DNA of 64,000 bases from Alphaproteobacteria bacterium. GTDB taxonomy: Bacteria; Pseudomonadota; Alphaproteobacteria; Micropepsales; Micropepsaceae. Where the stretch lies: NCBI GenBank assembly GCA_025350465.1, contig JANXXU010000038.1, positions 1 to 64,000 of the forward strand, in the 5' to 3' direction. Below, one piece after another: positions 33,168 to 41,008 of this stretch. The notes under the pieces are model-generated. The model made no database searches, was not told the origin of the DNA, and saw nothing but the letters and a program-made list of their open reading frames with translations. Positions within the stretch are counted from its first letter, which is position 1, and each line of letters begins with the position of its first letter. The position numbers and the translations under genes were made by a program.

Positions 33168-35491
33168 AAATTGCGATCGTCGGTGGCGGGCCCGGCGGGC
33201 TCTATCTCGCGCTTCTCACCAAGAAGGCGCGGCCCGGCTGGCAGATCGACGTCTACGAGCAGAACAGCGCCGAGGACACGTTCGGCTTTGGCGTCGTCTT
33301 TTCGGAAGAGACGCTCGAAGAGTTCTTAAGCCGTGACGCTGAGTCCTACGCGATGATCAGCGAAGCCTTCGCTTATTGGGACGACATCGTCATCCGCACC
33401 AAGGGCCGCGAAATCCGCTGCGCCGGGAATGGATTTGCCGGATGTTCTCGACTTGCGTTGCTGACAATCCTGCAGAAACGCTGTGCGGACGTTGGTGTTG
33501 TCATTCACTATCAAAGCCCAGTCGATGACCTTGGCCGCTTCGAGGATTGCGACGTGATTGTCGGTGCCGACGGCATCAACAGCCGCATCCGCGAATTGTA
33601 CGCGGCGCACTTCAAACCGTTGCTCGAACTCAAGACGAACAAGTTCGCCTGGCTCGGTTCGACACGGCCACTCGACGCCTTCACGTTCTTCTTTAAGGAG
33701 ACAGAACACGGGTTGGTCTGTGCTCATACGTATCAATACGAACCCGACCGTTCGACCTGGGTCATAGAGATGAGCCCGCAGGCGTGGAGCGGGCTTGGCT
33801 TTGACCGGCTCGACGAAGAACAAAGCGCGCGTCTGCTCGAAGAGCTTTTTGCGGCCGAACTCGAAGGCCACAAGCTCATCACCGACCGCTCGCTCTGGCG
33901 CAATTTTCCACGCGTCTCTTGCGAGAACTGGTGGCACGGGAATGTCGTGTTGCTGGGTGATGCGAAGGCGAGCGCGCATTTTTCGATCGGCTCGGGCACG
34001 AAGCTGGCGATGGAATGCGCGATCGCGTTGTCCGACGCGCTCGTCGAGCATGGCGATCGGTCGGTCGAGGCGGCGTTCCGCGCCTATGACGCCGAGCGCC
34101 GTACAGAGGTGCAAATCACCCAGCACAACGCGGATGTGAGCCTGGCCTGGTTCGAGCATATGGAGCGCTCGAACGATATGAAGCCCATGCAATTTGCCAT
34201 GGTCGTGATGTGCCGGGCTAAGAGCATCACTTGGGACAATCTGCTGGTGCGCGACGAAGGTTTTGTCAAAGCCTTCGAAGACGAGTGGTACCAGACGTAT
34301 TTCGAAGAAACCGGCATTGATGCCCGCCAAACGCGCCCGACGCCGATGTTCACGCCGTTCAAATTGCGCGGCATGACGCTTGCCAACCGCGTGGTCGTGT
34401 CGCCGATGGATCAGTACTCGGCCGTCGACGGCGTTCCGAACGATTGGCACTTCGTCCACTACACGTCGCGCGCGATGGGCGGCGCGGGGCTTGTCTATGT
34501 CGAGATGACGTGTCCTTCCGCCGACGCGCGAATCTCGCTCGGCTGCACGGGCTTGTGGAACGAGGTGCAGGAGAAGGAGTTCGGGCGCATCGCCGAGTTC
34601 GTCCATCGCCGTTCCGACGCAAAGATCTGCATGCAATTGGGGCATGCAGGCCGAAAGGGCTCGACGCAACTCGGCTGGGAGGAGGAGAACCGGCCGTTGC
34701 CGGATCCGCAAGCGAACTGGCCGCTCTATTCCGCCTCGCCGCTTCCTTACTACGAGGGGGTGAGCCAGCTCCCGGCGGAACTCGATCGGCCGACCATGGC
34801 GCGGATCAAGGCCGATTTCGTTCAAGCGGCGCGGCGTACCGATCGCGCGGGGTTCGACATGCTCGAGCTTCACTGCGCGCACGGCTATCTCTTCGCGAGC
34901 TTCCTGTCGCCTCTGACGAACCGGCGCACGGACGAATACGGCGGCGCGATCGAGAACCGCGTGCGCTATCCCCTGGACGTGTTCAAGGCCATGCGCGACG
35001 TGTGGCCGGCGCTCAAGCCGATGTCCGTGCGCATCTCGGCAAGCGACTGGGCGCCGGGCGGCATCAGCGAAGACGATGTCCTAGCCATCGTGCGCGCCTT
35101 TGCGGAAGCCGGCTGCGATCTCGTCAGCACGTCGTCGGGCCAAACCGTGCCGGAGCAAAAACCGATCTACGGCCGCATGTATCAAGTGCAGTTCGCCGAA
35201 ACGATCCGCAACGTCGCGCGCGTCGAGACGATGGCGGTCGGCGCGATCACCGAACCCGCGCAGATCAACACGATCATCGCGTGCCGGCGCGCCGATCTCG
35301 TGGCGCTGGCGCGGCCGCATCTGGTCGACCCCTATTTCACGCGCCGTGCCGCGGCGTGGTACGGCGTGAAGACGCAAAGCACTCCGCCGCAATACCTCCC
35401 CGGTATGGCGCAAGCTTTCCGAGAGGCGGATCGCACACGCGAGAAACAAATGGAGTTGCAGAGGAAAGCCAAGCCGCGTCATCGGCGATGA
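33164..35491 (+). CDS. Two-domain flavoprotein: 2-aminobenzoyl-CoA monooxygenase/reductase-like
   Basis: A 775-residue fusion. Residues 1 to about 365 are an aromatic-hydroxylase-type FAD monooxygenase (KIAIVGGGPGGLYLALL; the second FAD motif is VVLLGDAKASAHFSIGSG). Residues about 390-770 are an old-yellow-enzyme reductase (TPFKLRGMTLANRVVVSPM, MQLGHAGRKGS). This order is known from 2-aminobenzoyl-CoA monooxygenase/reductase and the related proteins annotated salicylyl-CoA 5-hydroxylase. The enzyme would hydroxylate and reduce the CoA-bound ring without oxygenolytic cleavage. The start is GTG at 33164, overlapping the Rid stop. The choice between anthraniloyl-CoA and salicylyl-CoA is inferred from the neighbours. 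Confidence 0.88.
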   Translation: MKIAIVGGGPGGLYLALLTKKARPGWQIDVYEQNSAEDTFGFGVVFSEETLEEFLSRDAESYAMISEAFAYWDDIVIRTKGREIRCAGNGFAGCSRLALLTILQKRCADVGVVIHYQSPVDDLGRFEDCDVIVGADGINSRIRELYAAHFKPLLELKTNKFAWLGSTRPLDAFTFFFKETEHGLVCAHTYQYEPDRSTWVIEMSPQAWSGLGFDRLDEEQSARLLEELFAAELEGHKLITDRSLWRNFPRVSCENWWHGNVVLLGDAKASAHFSIGSGTKLAMECAIALSDALVEHGDRSVEAAFRAYDAERRTEVQITQHNADVSLAWFEHMERSNDMKPMQFAMVVMCRAKSITWDNLLVRDEGFVKAFEDEWYQTYFEETGIDARQTRPTPMFTPFKLRGMTLANRVVVSPMDQYSAVDGVPNDWHFVHYTSRAMGGAGLVYVEMTCPSADARISLGCTGLWNEVQEKEFGRIAEFVHRRSDAKICMQLGHAGRKGSTQLGWEEENRPLPDPQANWPLYSASPLPYYEGVSQLPAELDRPTMARIKADFVQAARRTDRAGFDMLELHCAHGYLFASFLSPLTNRRTDEYGGAIENRVRYPLDVFKAMRDVWPALKPMSVRISASDWAPGGISEDDVLAIVRAFAEAGCDLVSTSSGQTVPEQKPIYGRMYQVQFAETIRNVARVETMAVGAITEPAQINTIIACRRADLVALARPHLVDPYFTRRAAAWYGVKTQSTPPQYLPGMAQAFREADRTREKQMELQRKAKPRHRR

Positions 35492-35525
35492 CACCCACGC
35501 GAATATTTCTAAGCGACGCCTTCGC

Positions 35526-36965
35526 TCATTGGTCTTTTATCACCCGGGCGAGCGTGTGCACGTTGCGGCGAATGGCGTCCGGCGAGAATGCCGGATAGCC
35601 GAGAAGAATACCTTGCTGCGCGGGCGTGCCGGCAAAGAATTGGCTCAGCGGCTCGACCACAATTCCCTCCCGCAAGGCCAAAGCGGCGATTTCGCTGTCG
35701 CTGACATTGGCGATGAGGGTGGCGCAAACATGAAGGCCGGGCGATTGCTGGTCGATCGACAGCATCTCGCCCAATTCTTGCTGCAGGGCTTCGACCAACG
35801 CCGCATGCCGTTCGCGGTACGCCTCGCGGCAGCGGCGCAAATGCTTGGCGAATTGTCCCGTGTTCAGGAAATCCGCGACGACCATTTGATTGGGCACCGT
35901 GGTATTGCGATCGATGCCCCGGCGCGCTGCAAGAAAGCGGTCGACCAAAGCATCCGGAGCGATGAGATAGGCCAGGCGAAGGGCTGGAAATAGCGTCTTG
36001 CTGAAGGTGTTCACGTAGATGACGCGGCTGCCGCCAGGCATGGCGGCCAACGGCCGTTGGCTATTTCTGGTAAACGGAAACTCGCTGTCGTAATCGTCCT
36101 CGATGACCCAGCCGCCGACCGACATTGCCCACGCCAGGAGCTGTTGACGGCGCGTGGGTGACGTCACGACGCCGGTCGGAAATTGACAGGATGGCGTCAC
36201 GACCGCGAGGCGTGCGGCGGGCGCGATGCGCAAAGCTTCGTCGACGCGCAGGCCTTGGTCATCGAGCGGCACGGGGATGGGATTGGCTCCGACCGCAAGC
36301 AACGCGGACCGCGTTCCGTGGTAGCCGGGCTCTTCCATCCATACTTGGTGACCGCGCTCGGTCAGAACCTGCGCGGTGAGATGGATCGCGGCCTGTGCAC
36401 TCGTGGTGACGATGACTTGTTCGGGCCTGCATTTGATTGCGCGACTCGCATCGACGTGAGCGGCGATTGCGGAGCGTAGCTCAAGCCAACCGGCGTCATC
36501 GCCGTCTTCGAGTGCGGCCAGCGGCATCTGCGCCCATCGCCGCGCTTGAAAACGGCGCCATGCTTTGAGCGGAAAGAGGTCCAGGCCCGGCGCACCGACG
36601 GTGAATGGCGGCGCTTCCTTGGGCGCAAGCGTTGATGTGCCAAGCGCAGCGCCGGTTGCGGACGCCTGCGTCGCCGACCGTGTCCACGCAACATAGGTGC
36701 CCGACCGACCACGTGCCTCGAGTAGCCCTTCGGAAACAAGCATGTCGATCGCCGACAATACGGTTGTGCGGGAAACCTTGGCGTCACATGCGATCAGCCG
36801 CGAACCGGGCAGCTTTTCGCCGCGCGCCCACACACCATCGGTGATCAGCCGTCGCATTGCTTGAAACAAATGTTCCGCGAGTGCGCCCCCGCCGAGCCGC
36901 TCCGACAGACTCACAAGACCGCTGGTCGGTCGGGCGGCGCGGGCTCTTCGCAAGGGCTGATTCAT
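35526..36965 (-). CDS. MocR/PdxR-type transcriptional regulator (GntR HTH fused to aminotransferase domain)
   Basis: A 479-residue regulator. The N-terminal ~75 residues hold a winged helix (LPGSRLIACDAKVSRTTVLSAIDML). The rest is a fold-type I aminotransferase domain with TPSCQFPTGVV, EDDYDSEF and a PLP Lys in NTFSKTLFPALRLAY. The family senses PLP or amino-group ligands. Converging on the aminobenzoyl-CoA monooxygenase gene with only 34 bases between, it may regulate that cluster in response to an amino compound; its own target is not visible. Confidence 0.88.
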   Translation of the reverse strand: MNQPLRRARAARPTSGLVSLSERLGGGALAEHLFQAMRRLITDGVWARGEKLPGSRLIACDAKVSRTTVLSAIDMLVSEGLLEARGRSGTYVAWTRSATQASATGAALGTSTLAPKEAPPFTVGAPGLDLFPLKAWRRFQARRWAQMPLAALEDGDDAGWLELRSAIAAHVDASRAIKCRPEQVIVTTSAQAAIHLTAQVLTERGHQVWMEEPGYHGTRSALLAVGANPIPVPLDDQGLRVDEALRIAPAARLAVVTPSCQFPTGVVTSPTRRQQLLAWAMSVGGWVIEDDYDSEFPFTRNSQRPLAAMPGGSRVIYVNTFSKTLFPALRLAYLIAPDALVDRFLAARRGIDRNTTVPNQMVVADFLNTGQFAKHLRRCREAYRERHAALVEALQQELGEMLSIDQQSPGLHVCATLIANVSDSEIAALALREGIVVEPLSQFFAGTPAQQGILLGYPAFSPDAIRRNVHTLARVIKDQ

Positions 36966-37214
36966 CGGATTGGTGCGGTCGCGGCAAAGGGGTCGGCAGT
37001 TTGCAGGAACGTGTTGGCCGCGAACAACTCCCTGTGCCGGGCAAACGCCGTGTTCTCGCGAACGTGATTAAGCGTTTGCCATGCCGAATCGCGGCAACCG
37101 GCGTAACGAATAAAGTGGTCTGGTCTTGCCGTCGGAAACTGGCTCTTGGTTTGCGCATCTCGCCGGGCAGAGTTGTGAAGGCGCTGCTTGCGTCAACAAT
37201 GCACGCGAGGGGCC

Positions 37215-38126
37215 ATGCGACTACTGATTTCATTCGTGACCTTGATGTTTTTCGTGGCCTCTCTCCATGCCCCATCGGCACGGGCGGAGGTTTCGCTCGG
37301 TGCTCAGGCGGATGCCGCCTACACAGCAAAAGATTGGCGGAAGACTGCCGAGCTCTATCGAAAAATCGTCGATTCGCATCCCGATAACTCGGCCTGGTAC
37401 CGGCTCGGCTTCGCGTTGGTCAAGCTTGGCCGCAACGACGAGGCGATTGCTGTTTTTACTCATGCGGAGTCGAAGGGGTTGCCGAAGTTTTACGTCGAGT
37501 TCGGACTGGCTCTGACCTACGCGGCAAGCGACCGCGACAAAGCATTCGAGCATCTGCAGAACGCGGCGGCGAACGGCTTCAACCTGACGCATGTCATGGA
37601 GACGGAAGATCTCTTGGCGCCGCTGCGAGCAGATGCACGCTTTGCGAAAATTCTAGACCAGGTGCGGAAAAACGAGATGCCGTGCGCCAATACAGTCGAG
37701 AACCGGCAATTCGATTTCTGGATCGGCGAGTGGAACGTGGTCGTGTCGGGAACGGAAGCGCCGCAAGTGGGTTCGAGCAAGATCGAGTTGATCCTCAACC
37801 AATGCGTCGTGCTTGAAAACTGGACGAGCGCGCGCAGCCCATATGCCGGCAAGAGCTTCAATATCTACAACACCGATCTCAAACGTTGGGAGCAGTTTTG
37901 GGTCGACAATATCGGCGGCACCATCTTCTTCCACGGCAATCTGCAGAACGGCGTGATGGACTATTGGATGGACGACGTCCGCCAGCCCGACGGCAAGATG
38001 TTGAGACGGCACCTGCAGTTCTTCAAGCTGGATGCCGACACCGTGCGCCAGTTCAGCCAAGGCTCGAACGACGGCGGCAAGACATGGTCCGCCGAGTACG
38101 ACTTTACTTATCGCCGCAAGAAGTGA
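37215..38126 (+). CDS. Secreted TPR-repeat protein with C-terminal DUF1579-like domain
   Basis: A 303-residue protein with a signal peptide (MRLLISFVTLMFFVASL...SARA-EV). At about residues 27-130 there is a TPR-like helical region (ADAAYTAKDWRKTAELYRK, NSAWYRLGFALVKLGRNDEA). From about 155 onward a beta-rich domain begins FDFWIGEWNVVVSG, as in DUF1579/lipocalin-like proteins. It is expected in the periplasm. The function is unknown. The ATG at 37215 is chosen because it starts the signal peptide; 37188 is the alternative. Confidence 0.65.
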   Translation: MRLLISFVTLMFFVASLHAPSARAEVSLGAQADAAYTAKDWRKTAELYRKIVDSHPDNSAWYRLGFALVKLGRNDEAIAVFTHAESKGLPKFYVEFGLALTYAASDRDKAFEHLQNAAANGFNLTHVMETEDLLAPLRADARFAKILDQVRKNEMPCANTVENRQFDFWIGEWNVVVSGTEAPQVGSSKIELILNQCVVLENWTSARSPYAGKSFNIYNTDLKRWEQFWVDNIGGTIFFHGNLQNGVMDYWMDDVRQPDGKMLRRHLQFFKLDADTVRQFSQGSNDGGKTWSAEYDFTYRRKK

Positions 38127-38334
38127 CGCGGGCGAAGCTATAGAATTCTCGGGACCAGGGCTCGGCAAGATTTACCAACGCGCTTCATGGCGCGCGCCAA
38201 AGGTCACCGTCTGTAAAGAAACTGGACCTATTTGCACGTGAACTTCTGGCTCTTGGGTTCGCGTTCGAGCTGCGTACAGTGCGGGACAGCGCTGCAGAGG
38301 CGTGTTGCGACGAGAGATCACAAGAGAGCAGCAA

Positions 38335-39615
38335 ATGTCGACAACGATGCACTCGCGACAACGTTCACAAAAGCACCCAAGGCTTTACGAGCTGGCTCCA
38401 CTGAGCAAGGAGGGCGTCGATAGGGGTGCGTATTTCAAGCCTGAGCTATTGGAGGAGCTGGTGGCGGGCCGCGACTATGCGCAAGTTCTGGGAGACGGCG
38501 GCCTTTTCGATAGTCTGAAGAAGGCGCTTGAGGATCTTTTGGCACAACGCCAGAGCGCGGCAGAGACGAGCCGGGCGGCGGTATTGAGCGGGCCGCCTCA
38601 AGCGGAGATCGCGACAAGCGTCGCGACGTCGCGCCAGGCGCTGTCGGTGGCGAACAATGGGCTGATGCGCGCGGACGGGGGAGCGGAGAGCCATCGCGAG
38701 GGACCTCAAGGCGTCGATAGCCAGTTCAAGGCGCTATACACGCGCGGTTTTTCGCTGAACGAAATCGAGAACCGGCTGGCCACGCTGTCGGGCGTCGCGC
38801 CGGCGAGCGAAGCGCTGGCGGCAATGGAAAAGCAACTGATCGGCCAAGCGCGGTCATGGCGCGGCCGTGCTCTGGAGATCATGTATCCGATCGTCAGCTT
38901 CGAGTCGCTCAGGGCCAAAACGCGCCTGAGCGATGGCGCTATTTGTCACCGCACCTGCCACTTTGCGCTGGCGCTTCATGCCAGCGGCGCCAAGGAAGTG
39001 CTCGGCATTTGGGTCGAGCATGGATCGCCCGAACAATTCTGGCGCAGCGTCCTTGATGACCTGAGGCAGCGTGGGGCGTCGGATATCCTGATCTTCGTCA
39101 ATGGCGCGCCAAGCTTCCGTGAGGCCGCGGCAGCGGTCTTCCCCAGAGCGCTGGTGCAATCGTGCATCGTGGAGCTGATCCGCGGGTCGCTCGATTTGGC
39201 TTCGTCCAACACGCGTTGGCCGCTGAATTCGGCGCTGAAGAAGATCTACGAGGCGCCGTCGGAGGCTGCCGCCAGAAGTGAATTGGAGACGTTCGAAAGC
39301 GGGGAGTTCGGCAAGCTCTATCCAGCCGTCGCCACGTTGTGGAAACGGCGGTTGAGCGAAATCAGCGCCTTCTTCTCCCTCCCCATCGAGATCCGCAGCG
39401 TCATCACCACGACGTTCGCACGCGAGATCATGCTGCAAAATATCGCGCGCATGCTGCGGCTGAGAGGGGAACTGCCGTCGGACGAGGAAGCGTTGAGCCG
39501 GCTGACATTGGTGGTTCAGGACAGCCAAAAGCTATGGAAGAAGGCGCAGCGGCAATGGCACGCGGCGCGCGCCAAGTTCGCGGCGGTGTTTCCCGACCGC
39601 TTCTTTACTCGATAG
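38335..39615 (+). CDS. IS256/mutator-transposase-derived protein with substituted catalytic residues
   Basis: A 426-residue protein with the overall plan of IS256-family transposases: LLEELVAGRDYAQVLGDGG near the N-terminus, then YPIV, KEVLGIWVE, FWRSVLDDLRQRG, VQSCIV-IRGSL and VITTTFARE. The hallmark residues are altered. The first catalytic Asp position holds Glu190 (SFESL), the second holds Asn256 (FVNGA), and the His of CIVH is Glu; only the third acid (Glu364) remains. There are no stops or frameshifts and I saw no flanking terminal repeats. This suggests a domesticated, non-transposing protein. The ATG at 38335 (GTG at 38302 possible) begins it; the LuxR gene follows after 10 bases. Confidence 0.72.
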   Translation: MSTTMHSRQRSQKHPRLYELAPLSKEGVDRGAYFKPELLEELVAGRDYAQVLGDGGLFDSLKKALEDLLAQRQSAAETSRAAVLSGPPQAEIATSVATSRQALSVANNGLMRADGGAESHREGPQGVDSQFKALYTRGFSLNEIENRLATLSGVAPASEALAAMEKQLIGQARSWRGRALEIMYPIVSFESLRAKTRLSDGAICHRTCHFALALHASGAKEVLGIWVEHGSPEQFWRSVLDDLRQRGASDILIFVNGAPSFREAAAAVFPRALVQSCIVELIRGSLDLASSNTRWPLNSALKKIYEAPSEAAARSELETFESGEFGKLYPAVATLWKRRLSEISAFFSLPIEIRSVITTTFAREIMLQNIARMLRLRGELPSDEEALSRLTLVVQDSQKLWKKAQRQWHAARAKFAAVFPDRFFTR

Positions 39616-39625
39616 GCCGCCCGCG

Positions 39626-40732
39626 GTGCTCGACATGACGATGGAGCAAGTGATCGCGGTCGGAGCCGGGACGACAGCGGCGAGCGAAGGCTTTCTCGAC
39701 GAGCTTTACGGTGCGGTGGTTCTGCCGGAGAAGTTCCAAAACGTTCTAGACAGCTTCACGAACCTCTTTGGCGCCGAGAAAGCCGCACTCTATGTCGAGC
39801 AAGGCGGGAGCCTGCAAAGATCGCTGCCGCAACTTGCGGCAGGTCAAACGGACCGGTTGCTGTCGGCAACGGACCTCAATATCAACGATCTGGTGGGGAC
39901 GGCGGTTGCGGCGAGGAGCGGTGTGCGGTGCGGAAAGTTTCGCGCGGCAAGCCTCGGCGAAGTCTTTGTCTTGGCAATGACGGCCTCCTTGCCCGATCAA
40001 AGGACGATCTCACTCGTCGCCATCAGGAGATCTTCGCCATTCACGGAGATCGAACAGCGAAAAGCCGCGCCTTTGTTGAGCCAATTCGAGCGCGCTTGCG
40101 GCCTGCTGACGGCCAACCTCTCCAATCGCATCGATCTGGGGCGGTCGTTGTTCGAAGAAAGCACGATTGCGCTCGTGCTGACACGCCAACGTATGGTCGA
40201 GCGCGCCAACGAAAAGGCGAAAAGCCTCTTTGCGGCCAGACGTCCGGTCGCAATTGCCGGACGGCAGCTGACCTTCGAAGACGCTCGCATCCAGACGGCC
40301 TTCGATCGGTTCTCCGAGCAAAAGACGAGGCAAGAGGGAAACGACCCGCCGACCGCCACGGCCGGCATCGTCGCCGGCGCCGGCGGCTCGAGCTGGCTCG
40401 TGCAGCTCAGCCGCATCTCGCAGGGCGATGACATGTTGCTGGGCGACCGCCACTTGCCGGTGGTGATGGTGGCGCTGACCCCGTTCTATTCGGTATCGAC
40501 GTCGCGCGAGCTGCCGTTGCAAGGGTTCACGGAATTGTCGGCGATAGAACAATCGATCCTGCGATTGATCGTCGACGGCAACGACGCTCCCGGCGTCGCA
40601 GCCAGCATGGGGCGCAGCTGCGAAACCATTCGCTGGCATATCAAGCGGATGTACCCCAAGCTCGGCGTCACTTCACAGGCCGACCTCGGCAGGCTTGGCG
40701 CCCTTCTGATGCCTATTGCTCCCAAGCATTGA
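39626..40732 (+). CDS. LuxR-type transcriptional regulator
   Basis: A 368-residue protein. The N-terminal ~240 residues look like a sensor domain (possibly PAS/GAF: FGAEKAALYVEQGG). The C-terminus holds a LuxR-type HTH (LSAIEQSILRLIVDGND, ETIRWHIKRMYPKLGV). GTG at 39626 opens the frame; ATG at 39635 or 39641 may be used. It follows the transposase-like gene by 10 bases, so the pair is probably one transcript. The target is unknown; the TonB receptor gene downstream is a candidate. No phosphoacceptor domain was recognised. Confidence 0.8.
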   Translation: MLDMTMEQVIAVGAGTTAASEGFLDELYGAVVLPEKFQNVLDSFTNLFGAEKAALYVEQGGSLQRSLPQLAAGQTDRLLSATDLNINDLVGTAVAARSGVRCGKFRAASLGEVFVLAMTASLPDQRTISLVAIRRSSPFTEIEQRKAAPLLSQFERACGLLTANLSNRIDLGRSLFEESTIALVLTRQRMVERANEKAKSLFAARRPVAIAGRQLTFEDARIQTAFDRFSEQKTRQEGNDPPTATAGIVAGAGGSSWLVQLSRISQGDDMLLGDRHLPVVMVALTPFYSVSTSRELPLQGFTELSAIEQSILRLIVDGNDAPGVAASMGRSCETIRWHIKRMYPKLGVTSQADLGRLGALLMPIAPKH

Positions 40733-40735
40733 TCC

Positions 40736-40761
40736 GCCTGCGCGGATTTGCAGGCGCAGGC
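40736..40761 (+). terminator. Possible terminator hairpin after the LuxR gene
   Basis: GCCTGCGC (40736-40743) pairs exactly with GCGCAGGC (40754-40761) around a 10-base loop. It is followed by TTGTTAA rather than a true T-tract. Confidence 0.45.
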
Positions 40762-41008
40762 TTGTTAACGGTTCTGCCGACCAATTGCGCCGCCGCGCAC
40801 GCGCCTGTCGTCCGCATACAGACGAATCCTTAGATCGCGACACGCAAGAACACTTGTTGCATCGACGCATCAGCTGATTCGCAAACGGTGCGGGCAACCG
40901 CGTGTTTGAACGCGCTTCCACCAAACTTGGTGGAGCCAATCGCGGTGACAAATGAGTAACTCACAGGCGGAGGGCAGGGCTTCGGCCGTGTCGGTGAAGT
41001 AAATCGCG

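Noticed and set aside
33326-34882. 518-codon minus-strand open frame
   Set aside because: It is antisense to the two-domain flavoprotein; no motif.
38335-39615. Active IS256 insertion sequence
   Set aside because: Hallmark catalytic residues are substituted and no terminal inverted repeats were noticed; described instead as a transposase-derived gene.
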